From Struthio camelus (Eukaryota > Chordata > Aves > Struthioniformes > Struthionidae), in NCBI RefSeq assembly GCF_040807025.1, contig NC_090967.1:3780001-3844000 (forward strand): DNA of 64,000 nucleotides. The letters run 5' to 3'. The position numbers and the translations under genes are program-made. Positions 10,180 to 23,176 of this stretch are shown piece after piece. Within the stretch, counting starts at the first letter, position 1, and every line of letters starts with the position of its first letter. Below the pieces are notes generated by a model. It saw only the letters and a list, made by a program, of their open reading frames with translations. It was not told where the DNA came from and did no database searches.

Positions 10180-13100
10180 CTCACCTACAGGAGAAATTAA
10201 GTTGTTTGCTCAGGATTTCTAGCTAGCTGGAAAGTGAGGACCCAAAGCTGGAGTTGGTGCTGCTCTGTAGGCAGCTCTGGCAACTGCTCTCTCAGACAGG
10301 ACAGCAGTGCTGTGCATGACTGCATGAACTTCCGAGATGTATGTTCACAGGTAAGTGCCAGCTTTTGTCTACTGCTGAACTGTGCTCTATATCATTTATC
10401 ACTTCTTTTAAACACTAAAGAGCTGAATTCAGCCAGTTCTATGTTTTATAGCCGTATCATTAATAATTGTATTTAAAATAAACCAGGGCAGTCTGTGCAG
10501 TACATCAATACAATAAATAGGAAATACAAACTTCATATTACTCACATCAGGGAAGTTTATTAATCAGTTCAAGTAGCTCAGTGAAGTAAATAGAGGTTTT
10601 AAAAAATGAATAGATTGGGGAGGAGAAGTCAGGGAGAACAAATAGGTTGTCTCATAAAGGTCAAATCACAGACACTAGAGAGAGCCCAGTCAACTGAATT
10701 TGAAAGGGCTGGGAGGTTTCCACCTTGGGTAAAGAGTAACTAATTTATAAACAACGTAAACAAAAGTACAGCCTTTGTTATTATGTGCATGCAAACATAG
10801 ACCTGCACACGAGTGTCCTCCTGTTTATTTGTGTGTATGCAGGCGCACAAAATGCATCCAGACATGCCTGGCTGTAAACCTGCCTGGCAATTCCTCCACA
10901 CAAACAAAACGGCATAGAAATTTTATTCTACATTTTGAAGGGTCAAAAGCAAAGCGCAGAAAGGGAAAATGAAGATTTGACTTTTTCTGACTGTAAGTCA
11001 CATTGTCCTTTGGAGACTATTCAAAGGAACATTTACATCCTCTGAAGCTTCCGTTGACTCAGTGGGAAGAATTACCTCCAAAAATTCCCATCACTTAATT
11101 CCTTCTTCATTTAAACTCTGCCTGTGAAATCTATTTTCCCTTGCATAGGTCTTCTAGAGTCTGTGATTGTACTAAAGCATCTGATCCCATTGACTGATGT
11201 GTCACTTAAGAAGGAAGGAAGGCACTGTTGCTCCTCAGTTTATCTCCCTTCAGACAGCATCTGGATTGGGAGAGATGCTGAGGACAGTCCCCAGAATGGG
11301 AAGCCCCTATGCAGCCCCCCTGCATGCTGCATCCGACTCCAGGTCTTAGGACTGAGGAAAGCTCAGTTCCTGCGACACAGTCACCCTTAGCTTTTCTATT
11401 CACACTTTGAAAACGTTCCTCAACAGCACTTGAAACATTAAAACAGGCTGTCCTAATTACCAAGTCTTAGGCCTCCTCACAGTCTCTTCTGATTCTTTGC
11501 TGCTTGACATTTGGGAAAAGGGATGCTGGACTAAATAAACTGCTGTCCTGATGCACTCTCTATCTTCCTGTGTCTATTTTTTAATCAATTTTCAGTCCAC
11601 TTTTTCCATCCTTGTTTATTTCCTGTCAGTTGAATTACAAACACATGAAACACACTACTTTCCTCCTTTCCACTGATTGTATGATATGGTTTACCTTTTT
11701 TTAATCATTGCAATTTTTTTCCATATCATTAGTTTTATTATGCTTTGTTAAAGCATTTGAATATCTGCTAGTTAAATCTTTATTAAAGTGACCGTAGCAA
11801 GTAAGCGTATTTTGTGATTCCCTTATTTATTGCCACCAAGACAGTGAGTTCTTTTTTGAAGTTATACCTTGCGTAAGCACAAAAAAATCACTTTATCTTT
11901 CTTATCATAGCATCAGTAAAATATAAGCACCTTCCTAGAAGTGAGACTGAGATGTACTGGTTAACCTTTACACAATGTGTTTTTATACATGTCAGAAAGC
12001 ATGTTAGTATAAATTATAATCTAATTGAACAGTTGTAGTGATATAATTACTACACTTACCCCGGCCTCCGATTTCAAAATGGACCAATTTTGTAATCTTT
12101 ACTTTAAACCAGTAGTTAAGCCAGTTGACTTATTATTCTTTCCTGTTAGAAGAGAAAGCAACAATACAGCTTTCCAGTCTTGAATTTAGAGCCCATCCAT
12201 GCCAACGTTTCCTACATATATACTCCTAGCTATGCTCCTTATTTGCAAATAAAAAAAAAAACCATTACTTTCAGTGAAAGTCCCTACAGTAGAACATACT
12301 ATGTTAAAACTTCGAATGAGTATGGCATTGTCCTGTAGCAGTGAGGCAAACTCAGGGAGGATTAGGTTAAGTGTGTGTATTTCTGGAAAGCATAGATCTG
12401 GAGAACAAAAAAAGGCAGAGAGCCTGAGAGGCAGAGATAGATTTCCGCATCCTTCTCCATGCCTAGACCGTATTTCCTACTCACTTTAGGTCTGGGGTTC
12501 TTGGACTGTTTGTCATTCCTGCCTGTTTCCCAAAATTCACTCGTACGTGGCCAAAATCAAATTCATGGGTTTGTCCAAGATGATGCTGTAGATCTGGGGT
12601 GAAAAGGGAGCTTGTTCTCCCTTTCCTGCTACACCACAGCTCCATTTACACCATGCCAAAGGATGTGGCAACCACTACAACTCTGACAAGACTGTACTTT
12701 ATACCCACAGTATACTCACTTGCCCCAGAAGTAAATGACTTGAGTTGGATGGAAATTTTCCTGCAGAAGAGTTTTCCATCCAAAAATGCTGATTAGACTG
12801 AATTGAAATGTTCCATGGAAAGATTTTAATTCCATCAAAGCTTTCAGTGGAAATAAAGCAAGCATTGGCCAGGGTGTCTGACTGGTGAGTCTGCCTCGAT
12901 TCCTGCCAGCTTGTCCGTATGTCTACATGTCCCTGGACTTTCTGGCTCTGCGGCTACAAGATTTCCCGGCTGATAGGGTCTTGAAGGCCAAGATATCAGT
13001 CAGGTACCCAATTTCAAGGACTCTGGCCTCTCACAGCTCTCTCACTCTGTGGGGGCAGCTCTGGGACTGCACACTGCCTGTCTTCCAGAGTTGGACATTT

Positions 13101-14775
13101 TATTTTGAAAACCTCTTCTGATTCTGGCCTTATGATTTTTTCATTTTTCATTGCACTGAAAGCATCTATATTTTCTTTTGCCTTTCAATTCAGAATTATT
13201 ATTATTGTCAGTAGCATGTTTTTTTTAGAAGCATGTTTTTTTTTTCTGTACCACCACAGAAGGTGGTGTTCATTCAGCTTTATTGGTGACATGACTTCCA
13301 GCTCCAGAATCAAACTCTGAAAAAAGAGGAGATGCTTTGCTCCCCATTTCACCCTGCCTGTTCACAGCTGCCTCCTGCAATACGTTCCCTAATGCTTTGC
13401 CTAGTTGTAACGATTCTGAGTGAGGATCGGTACATTTTTTTCCCCACACAGACCTCACTATTCTTAAGAAATCCCTCAATTCAGCCTTAATCTACTTTAT
13501 CAGTCACTAGCTGTTACATATCATATGCAGGTAATTTTTCACGCGTCCCCAAGGTCTTGTCCCAGCTACTCCCATCCTTCCTTGCCACATAGAGTATTAA
13601 CATTTTTGTGGGCAGTTATGAGCATTTTGCCATCTGTTAAGTTACACAGACACAAAATTGGTTTGAAAGCTGTCACGCATGCAAGAACAGAAGGCAGACA
13701 CTATGAAAACAGTAGTACTCTATAGCATCTCTCGTCAGAAGCATACTAGCAATGTATTTTATTTTCCTTGTTGTTTAGGTGGCTACCATGCTGCCACCCA
13801 TTATTGTGCTCAAGGAATCAAAGAGAACTGACTTCTGCAGAGATGCAGAAGGAGTGAGTGGCAAACTTAAGAGGAAAACTCAAAGACCCCAGCTCTGTTA
13901 TACCTCTGACTGGTTAACACTGAGCTATGGTGCAATGTAGATTCATCAGCACTTAACAGTGGGGATCAACCTTCAAGACGCTACAGCTATCTGTCTACCT
14001 CTATGATTACCCCATATTTTTAAATCAGGGTCTTATCCAGCATGTGAGTGGTGCCGAATGAGTGGTGGTCAGCACTTTGGAACATCAGAACCTGAACATA
14101 TATATATATGAGTTGGGATGCAGAAGGCAGGATCTGCTAGGAAACAGCAAAATTACAAATGAGAAGCGTTTATGGAACAGTCTGGGCAAATAGGTTAAAG
14201 CCACATTTAAATCCCAGATGTGAGAATGAGCCAAAGAGAAATCAAGAAGTTATAAAGTGAAATGGACTGTTTTCTTTACCTTTCACCCCAGGAAAGGTTT
14301 TTCAGCCTGTTGGTATTAGGCTGAAATGAACAAGCAGGCATATTTTTAAGTCTTACTTTTAAATAACTCATCTGCTGTCCAAAGTGAGGTGAAAAAAGCA
14401 GCACAGCCAATGAGAAAGGATTGTTGAGAAGAGAGTGTTACTTCTGTGGTTTACATTTCAGAAATATTTCATGTTTCCTTGTGACTTGCAAAATGATACA
14501 TTTTATAATAGCATGGATGATAAGAATAGCATGTGGTTCTATCTAAAATGCAAATCCAACCTTTCAAATCGTTTCACCTTCAGGAAATAAACATATTCTG
14601 TCCTGGCTAACTGTCGTAGGTATTGCTACATGCAATATCTGGTTGATCCGTTATGTTTGCTCTTTATGTGTATTGTTGTAGTATTTAGAAATGCATTGTG
14701 CTAGAAAGAGAGTAGGAACTGGGAGACAGACCATGGCCAAAAGAGCTTATAGTTTAAATAGACATGACAGACAAA
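10180..14775. other. Non-coding stretch left of ZAP70, part 2
   Basis: No exon is recognised. A plus-strand acceptor-like site near 13778 (cttgttgtttag) is followed by an open frame of about 25 codons, but without a recognisable product or donor. Otherwise it is A/T-rich sequence with short homopolymers and a (TA)n run near 14098. Confidence 0.45.
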
Positions 14776-14779
14776 AGTG

Positions 14780-14890
14780 AGTAGGAACCAAAAAGTGGAA
14801 GTGACTTGCCCAAGGTTACTCAGCAGATCAGTAGCTGAGTTGAACTTGAATTCAGGTCTTCTAACTCCTGGGCCACTGGCTCAGCTCCTG
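14780..14890 (-). repeat. MIR-like SINE fragment
   Basis: gtgacttgcccaaggttact, then 'cagcagatcagtagctgagt' and 'ttgaattcaggtcttctaac', is the reverse complement of the MIR core (…gttcgaatcc…agctgtgtgaccttgggcaagtcac). It is one of the best-preserved SINE remnants in the window. Confidence 0.7.
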
Positions 14891-14894
14891 TCTT

Positions 14895-17800
14895 ACCTTT
14901 GGGGTGATCGTGGCTGCCAACCTCTATGCTTTGGTCACTCCTTTCCCTCTTGCCTAAGCAGCTCTGTGCTTCTGCTGGAAGTGGAAGTTATGAGATGCAC
15001 AAGGATGTTGATTCTCATCCTTATAGGAAGAAATATTCACACCTCACCGCAATGCTGAGAAGTCTTCTCGACAGAGGAGCTCCCTTTCGCTCCTCTCTGC
15101 CATGCTCTGTCTACCAGCTGCTGCCTGCAGGTCACAGGTCCTGAGCAGACCAGAGCGGAGAAGAGCATCCATGCCTGGCTCTAGTCTCACATGAGAGGTG
15201 ACAACCAACAGCCCTTCTGCTGAGCCAAAGTCGCACTGGTCCTCTCCAGTTCTGCAGGATTGTAAATCCCGGGCTTAGCTCAGAAAGGTGCTGGTAGCTG
15301 CATTACAGGCGGGGACCCTTGTGCACCTGGACTCCAATATAAGCTAGGAAGTGGCACCCAGCACCTGAGAGAGAGGTTATGAGTAACTTTGTCACTTGTC
15401 ACTCCATCCGTTCTGCATGTCCAGTGGACTGCAGCTGCTGCAGCAAGCTAGCTAGCTCTCCCCTGACCAAAATGAGCCCAGCGCCCGGGCTTATGGCTTC
15501 AACAGTGAGGGCAACAACCACAAGCCAAGCACTACGTTGCTGTAGCTTTGGCTTTCCCTCCTGAGCCACACCAAGCCCACCACTATTTCTGAATCTACAA
15601 ATGATATATTTCTTTTTTGATGCGTTACACGGTTGGGTTCCCAGCAACAATCTACAGCCTTCAGAAAGAGTATGTGAGACAACCTGCTGCTTTCTGTCTG
15701 GGACAGTTTGAATTAAAATAGCTCTGCAGACAAGCACGTGTGTGTCCAAGCTTTAGGAAGAGCACAACCAAGCGCTGAATGATGGGAGTATTTGGGACAA
15801 AGCAACGATTTTGATAGTTTATTAGAAGAAAGCTGTGAGTAATAGCAGTAGTTTAGCTGTTGGGCCTGCAGTGGGTGGTTTCGTTCTGGAGAAGTAGCTG
15901 CTGCGCACAGCCCTGCATGAGGTGCAGTCCCTTGTGTGGCAAGCTACGCAAGGACTCTACTGGAGGGCAAGACCTTGCAGGGAATGCACTCAGGCTTTGA
16001 CGTGAAGCAGAAATCAAATATAAAGAACCCTGCAGCCCACTCAGGCCAGAATGCAAGGTTGCTTCAGTCACAGCAGGGCTCACTGCAGCTCTGCCAGCGG
16101 AAGGAAACTGCTCGAGTTATATCAGCCAGTGCCATCTCCTTTCCCAGGAACTGTTGACCTGGCTGGCCTTTGCACAGCAGGCATGGGCTTTAGCCCTTCT
16201 CTGAGCTGAGCTATCTGGCCTGGGTTGAAGGCTCGGCCCATATGGTGCTCCCGCAGGTTGCGGAATGGGAGAGTTAAAAGGAAGGGGGAGCATGTGATGA
16301 GGATGAAGGCAGAAAGAAAAAGAGGAGAACAGTGTTCCCACTTTGGTCACATCCTCCACTCTGGCACTGCCATATGTACCTATTTTACCCTCTTACAAAA
16401 CTTCTGACACTATCCAATAAAAAAAAGAGGGAGAGATGGATCAGATGCCATTTTAGCTTTTAGTGTTTCTTTCTGGAGCTGTGTGTTCTCTTGTTGTCCA
16501 AAGTAGCTGACAGCCCAATACCCCAGCCAGGCTACAGAAGAAGAAAAACAGTCCTTTTTCAACAACAGCAACCAGAAATTGGTTGGTTACTTAATTAATT
16601 TAATAGTGAAATGTATTTATCAAATAAGTTGCTTGTTTAACCTTTCAACAGCCTATTAACAGTCTATTACTCTGGACTAAATTTGCTCTGTTTGAGTGAG
16701 AGGCTGTTTTGCCATGTCCCAGAGCACTAGTCTACAAGTGGAAGCACTGGGTGGAGATCACAGACAGGGAGGGCAGGTGAGTTGAGGAAATATGGAGGAT
16801 GGGACTTCAGTGGATCTCAGATCAGTAGTCAGATTTCTTGGTACCATCAGGTCCTCAAGGCTTTGGAACAAGGTCCTGAAGCTACCTTCTTACCAGAGCA
16901 GAAGCTTTGAAGAGGCTGTGTGAGCCGCAGTGGAAACATCAGCCACCTATAGCCTCATTTGCCTATAAAAGTTTAACAGAGCAACACGTTACAGTGACCA
17001 AAGCTGATTGCTTAAGGCCACAAAAAACTGCATAGAGAATTAGTTGTCGAAACCACCTGTCACTGCATGCTCTGTTTGCTGGCAGCTAGGGACAAAAATA
17101 GCCTCTCTTCATGACATGGTGTGTGTAGGAGAGCAGATGCCTCTCTCTGCACCTCCTTTCTCACTGCGCAGCCCGAGTCTGAGCGTGCTTCAGCTGGTCA
17201 GGCAGGAAGAGCCCCCGTGCCTATCCTCAGCACCCCTGCTGTCAGTTTGGGCCAGCCACTTCTTGATCTTCCTCAGTTACATCTTTTAGGGAATTTTAAT
17301 TACTGTTATAATGTGCTTTTTCAATCAGTGGCTATTAACTGCTGTACGAATAAAATGCTTTGACAGATTTCAATACGGCTTTCATGCAGCCTGTAAGTAG
17401 TACTGGGCTCCAAGTCCTAGCTGAGCTCTTTGCCCCCTTTGCAATCTCCATTACGTCACTCTGCTAGCCTGTTCCTTACTCAGTCCAATAAGCTGAATGG
17501 GCTCTTGCTGTTGTTTGAGTTTGCCAGGTAATGAATGACCAGGACAAGACATAACTTACCTTCAAATGCTAAGATGAACAAAGAGACTCAGAAGCTAACG
17601 TGAAAGCAGAACTGGTGTCCAAATTCTGTGCCTATGGGGATTCACACCATACGCACCCTCAGATGGGATCACATGAAGTTAGAAGAGATGATCAGTGCTA
17701 AATTTCTTACCATTCAGCAATGGCCTTTCAGCCAGTAGCAGCACCTCCCTTGCTCTCCAAGGTTCCTGTTACTGATGAAAAAAATGACTTGTGATACATG

Positions 17801-20800
17801 CTCTGCCAGCACCTGGCTTCTATCTGAGGGGCAAAACCAAGGTAATAGTTAAAAAATAGAGAAAAAAAGACAGAGAAGCCCTTTTGGCTTACTTCAAGTC
17901 TCACCTGCCCTAGCAGATTTCTTGGTGGCAAAATAAGTAATTTCTTGCTGTTGCAAGAAGAGAGATTATTTTCCTTAAGACTTAGATACTCATTGTTAGT
18001 ACCTAAAATAGACAGGCAGCCCGATCAGTTGCATTCCTCTTGCCACTGAAAAGCATTTAGATTTGCATCTTTCTGTGCCTTGCATACCCTTTTTTTCTTC
18101 GCAGGCAACTGGTAAAAGCCACTACAATGAGATTTAGCTACTTCTGGGCCATTGCAGAGTGAGCATATGGCATTCTTTGTGCTGGAGGCTGCGGCATCAT
18201 TTGGCTTGTTCAGCTTCTCTGAACCATTAAAGTCCTTTGAACCTTCAGAGAAGACATCATCTAGAGATCAAAGTGTGACAACAGACAAAGGTGGAGAAGG
18301 CTTTTCCTCCAGGCCTCTGTTTAAACACTGATGAGTCATATCCTTTCCCTTGTCTTACTTCCCTCTGCTGTAATCAGAAAAAAACCCCATCTTGATCTCA
18401 TGTCAGGGAATGAAAGAAAGGGGCGGTGTGGGGATCAGTATTTCACCTGTTTTTTATGAAGAAATCTGACTTTGAGATGGGTTTTGTTAGGGCAGGGCCA
18501 AAGTGATTCTGTAACTTCACAGTTGCCAGACATGTCCTAACAAAAAGGGTTCTGAACAGGGGGTCTGTACAAAATAAGCCTGTGCCCTACCCTTGCAGTG
18601 TCTCCAAGTTGTCAACAGCTGGAACCATTCAGCAGGATCTTGAAAATACAAAAAATGCTGTTTCCCTAGACCGTCACTGCTGCTTCTGAGCGACTCGGGC
18701 ACAGGAGCAGGTCTGAATGCTGTAACAGCTGATCTCTATCATGGTCACATCCTCATCAAGGGCTGCACAGGGACAGCTGCCTGTAGAGCTTTCCAATGCT
18801 CTTCCCTAGGGCTGGTTCCCTCTCCTCTCCTGCTCAGTGCTCCTGGTTCTGCCTTTTATGCTGCATAAAAATACATAAGGCTGCTTTGTGCAGGCCATGG
18901 AAGGCCCAGAAAGCAGCCCAAAGAGAACAGTTTAACTGCTGGGCAGGCTGATGGGCCAGAGGACAGCCCAGCTGCAAAGCAGGGAGTCCCACGGCAGCAT
19001 TGAGCTTTGCCCTGGGGAACCTCATTCCTCGTCGTGTGGGAGATGGCGCACTGCTGGGGCAGGGACGGCACTTCTTGAGGGGGAAAATAACCAGAGCTAG
19101 TATTGAAAATATACTTTTGTGTTTGTTCGGTATATTACTTGCAGATATGATACAAAAGTCAATGAGCACAGAGCTGGATTAGTCAGGTCGTTAACGTGCT
19201 GCTGAGCAAAGTGAAAATGCCTAGATAGCTGGAAGAGATAGAAAGGTGAGTATGTGCTTGAGATATGACAGTGCAATTGCATGTACTGGTGGTAAGATAG
19301 GCTTACTGGTGATAAGATAGATCGGAATGTGATGTATCTGCATTGGTGATATGGTAGAGTGTTACATAGCGTTGATCAGACATGATTACTGATACTTTAT
19401 CATGTCTCACGGTACTGCTGTGGCTACTTAGTTACAAGATGTAATTCATCCTTTCCCTTGCACTGGATGAAGAATGCAAGAATCATAGGAGCTGTAAAGA
19501 TTCCGGCAGAAAAAGGGGAAAGAGGGGAGGGAAGGAGGGAGGGAAAACGTCAGCCAAAAAAAGAGAATGTGAGAGAGTTTACAGGAGGGCAGAATCAGCC
19601 ACATATCACTGAATTCTGAGTCCGTGCTAACTACAACTTGTGCCTTTATCTTATCAGTGACTCAGCTCTTGTCCAAACACCCAGCAATTCTGGTATCAGT
19701 CAACAAAAAGACTGAGATGTACAGAAGAGTGTTTCAGTATCTGGACCTGCTGGCAGGGAGTGAGGAGGGAAGACAGAGCCAGATATACCCATGTTGTGGG
19801 TGGGGAAGAAGAGAGGCTGGCCCGGACTGTGGGACCCGGAAATCTGTCTTACTGCGTTGGCTGAGCCCCTTCTAACCCATTATGAGTGCAGGTTGGGGAT
19901 GCCCAGGAGGGACTCAGTGCCTGAAGTCAAAGGAGATTCCCCTTGGGGATGACTGTCAGCCCCTTTGCATGCCAAAGACATCCTGGCATAAACACGTGAG
20001 TCATAAAGTCCTCCAACTTCAGGTCCTGTTTATCTCACTCCCTTTCCCCCCCGCCCCCCCAGCAAGTCCTGACATTTTGTGATGCTCTTGGGACAGCCAG
20101 AAAAACATCCACAGCCCAGATGACTTTCCGGAGGAGCAGCCTCTGCTCTCCACTCTTCTGGTGAGATCTCGAGGGACTTACCTCCTGGCCATCACCTCAT
20201 TGACTGTGTGCACACATGCTCACTTGTAATTGTTTCCAGCAACTAAATCAGAAGCTCCTCAGTGGACACAGGTTCTCTGAGGCAGTCCTTATGTCCCCTT
20301 CCGCATTTGAAAAAATGCTACCAACCAGTTAGCTGAAAATTTAATACGAAAAATCATTTCACACCAGAAAATGGGTTTGTTTAGAAAAAAAGTCAAAACA
20401 AAATGTTTTGGCTGTGCTTATTAAACAAAAAGTGCATAGAATCACCTATTTTCCAGCAAAAAAAAGCTGCTTTCTCCAGGAGGAAAACATGACATGGCAA
20501 TAATTTTTTTCCTCTTTCTGCTGCTAACTCACTGCACAAACATGAACAAGCCACTTTCTCCTTTGATGCATCTATTTTCGTATCTATTGGTAGGGGTAAT
20601 ATGTCCATAGTTCTCAAGCATACTGGAGGGGCTGATGGGCTTGAGAGAGAAAATGCATGGTGTGTAAATACTTGCTGTCTCTGGAGACTGTAGTCTAAGC
20701 AAGGAGGGGAACGCTTACTTGTGTTTTCCATTGGACCTAGGTTCTCTGATTGCTTAAACAGGGTACTTGTTTGTGTACCCCAGAGGGTAATTCAGGCCCC

Positions 20801-22214
20801 ATATCTGAATATCCTCCAGGAACTGTTACCTTCAGATCAAACCCATCTCCCATGAAGGTTTTAGATAAGGGCTGTGCCGTGGTGGCTTGGTCTGTAGCTG
20901 TTTATTTTACCTCCAGGACAAGGTACACTATGTGAGCTACTGTGTGGCTTTCAGATGCCAGAAGATGGTGAGAGGTAAGTTTCCCTTTTCATTGTATCTC
21001 AGGACTCTGATCTTTTGCTTCCTCTACTTCCCCAGCTTTCACACCCACTTTCTGTAACAGTGCAGACCACAGTTGTCCCCCCACCCCATGGGTAGTCCAC
21101 TGCACCCAGGGGCAAGGGAGGGCCTGTAGTTTCTGAGTCTCTTCCAGGAGAAGGTGGAAGGAAGTTTAGAGGGCAGCTTTGCTCTTATTGTCCATCCAGA
21201 AATTACTGTGTCTCTGACTGCATTTGTGTCCCAAGAGAGGGGCTTGTTCTGCAGTTTTACGAGCAACTCAGGAAGGACAATGACCACCATAAATCTTCTA
21301 CTCTGTATATGTTGTTCATCCGAGGTGCTCAAAAACCTTTGGACATGTGGATGGGACAAAACCTGCAGAGCACACACTGTGTGGGGTTCCAGTGGGGAAT
21401 CAGTATCGTGGTCCTCCTCCAGTGATGAGGTAAGTAGGGCACAGATCAAATGGTCCCATTAAATAGTGACAGCAATAGTGAAACATCCCTGGGTGCCATA
21501 ATATGAGCCTTGGACACTGGCAGCACTTGCTCTGACTCTCTGCCTGTGTCCCCACGCTACCATGCTGTCCACTCCTTAAGGGGGGATGCCACCACGGTAC
21601 CAGCAAGGTTACTTGCAGAGTTCAGTGCATACCTACAGTGTCCTGGAAAAGGGACTGTGGTTATACAGCGTTTCTTCACCCTGCTGGACTAGTCACCCCA
21701 GTTGGGGTGAGGAGGCAGGAAGTGTCAATTTTGCTGCATACAGTGCTAGAATTAAAAGAAAAGGGAAGCATTTCTTTTTTGCTGTTTTCATTGCTTCCAT
21801 GCAAGGCTCCAAGGATTAACTGCCCCATTACTCCCTAAAGCGTCCTCAAAAGGGCCTCATTTTTGCAGCATGCTGATGGCCACCCCTTCAGAACTTGAAG
21901 TCCTTTGAAGGGTCCTTAAGGTGGGTACCCCAAAACATTGGGGCTGCTCCTGGCAGTAAAAGCCTCGATAGTTAGGTTTCCAAAGTGGACTCAGTTGAAC
22001 TTTACCCCAATCCTAGGCAACAGTATATGCCATTAGCTGCAAGAGAGCTCCATTTCTGGAGGGAGGTCAGTGACCTGGTTGGTGACTCCAAAGGGGTGCG
22101 GAGACCATCAAGGAGGGAAATCCTGGCTTAGTGTGGGGAAACTACCACTAGTTTCTGTTCAGCTTAAAGCAGTTGTAAACATCTGTGGTAGTTCAGTAGT
22201 CTAAGCCATATGTA
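14895..22214. other. Intergenic stretch 3' of ZAP70
   Basis: No exon is recognised on either strand. The expected mammalian neighbour at this side, TMEM131 running towards ZAP70, was looked for by protein motif and not found. The interval 19281-19370 has a degenerate repeat of 'actggtgataagatag'-type units, and 19500-19560 is purine-rich. Confidence 0.5.
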
Positions 22215-23052
22215 TGCTTAAAAAAAAATAGACTAGTTTATTTATAGGGTGGTTGATTTTCAGGCTTCAAAAGCAAAATGCTCATTTGAGTAGCACAGAA
22301 GGGCCAGTAGGAATCCAGGAGGTGAGCAATGAATGGTTCCTGGCCTGGGGATTTTGTTGCTTCAGGAGCCATAACCAGCCTGGAGGGCAGTGGCAGTGCA
22401 GGAGTGATGTATACCATGCGCCATGCTACACAGGCGCACATGCAGTGCCCAGGGGTGGAAATGCTGCAGTTGGCAGGGTTGGAGAAGGACAAAACAGTGC
22501 ACACTGCAGCTCTGCCCCAGCATTCCTCCCCGTCTCTGCCGGCAGTGAGCAACACACCAGCTCCTTCCTGCCCTAGAGTGGAGGGGAAGGGGATGCAGTG
22601 GCTCCCTCTCCTGTGTTCCACCACATGCAAACTTCACCCAAAATGTGTAGTTGATGGTTTCCTGGGAAATAATTGTTTTTTAAGGGATCTGGAGAAATCC
22701 AAGTCTGCTGGAGCCAACATAGTTCATCCTTAGTAAGCCTGGTAGGCATTAAGCACTGAGGTCCTGGGATGAGATTTTGGAGGTGGGTAAGAATGCTGTT
22801 CTGCACTGTCCCACGTGGGGGTCAGGCTGGGGATGTAAATCATTGCTAGCTCTTTGTATGTGGAGACACAAGTTATGGTTGTTCTGTTATGGAGTTCTCT
22901 TGTCTGCTGTGGCAGCATCATTTTCTCCCAACTTCTTATTTCTGGGACTACTTGAGAAACGAAACCAGCAAACGAGATTAAAGCAGAAATTTGCAAAGAG
23001 GTCCCATTCAAGAAGTCCAGCGGGATACGTGCTGAGGAGCAGAGAAGAAAGC
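22215..23052 (-). other. ZAP70: ZAP70 3' UTR (approximate extent)
   Basis: Non-coding stretch between the stop codon and the first minus-strand AATAAA downstream. The right limit is exact. The left limit is an estimate, 10-30 nt past the signal. Several open frames cross this stretch on both strands, but none resembles a known protein. I did not see an earlier consensus AATAAA on the minus strand in it. Confidence 0.6.
22237..22242 (-). promoter_or_regulatory. Candidate ZAP70 polyadenylation signal AATAAA
   Basis: AATAAA is read on the minus strand, within ATAAATAAAC. It is the first consensus signal downstream of the ZAP70 stop, about 810 nt away, and a T-rich minus-strand stretch follows just past it, as expected for a downstream element. 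Confidence 0.55.
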
Positions 23053-23176
23053 TCAGTGAAGAGCTGCTTTTGACTTGTCCTCGGTCTCTGACCCATTTTC
23101 TGTCTTGGTAGCAATACTGTAGTAGTAGGAGCGGATTGTGTTTTCCACAGAAATAAACCCTGGACGTTCTTCCCAT
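23053..23176 (-). CDS. ZAP70: ZAP70 terminal coding exon, with stop codon
   Basis: The acceptor tttttcccttgcag| is strong. It encodes [20 protein letters not shown], then a tail of about 20 residues ending KSKAALH and a stop at 23053-23055. Y585/Y586 align with human Y597/Y598 in the C-terminal regulatory tail. The last 15 or so residues have diverged from the mammalian tail, as is usual for this disordered end. Confidence 0.94.

Noticed and set aside
13778..13860. Second exon of the gene starting at 1784
   Set aside because: The acceptor-like site and phase fit a short open stretch, but it ends in a stop with no recognisable protein and no donor. The link is too weak to annotate.
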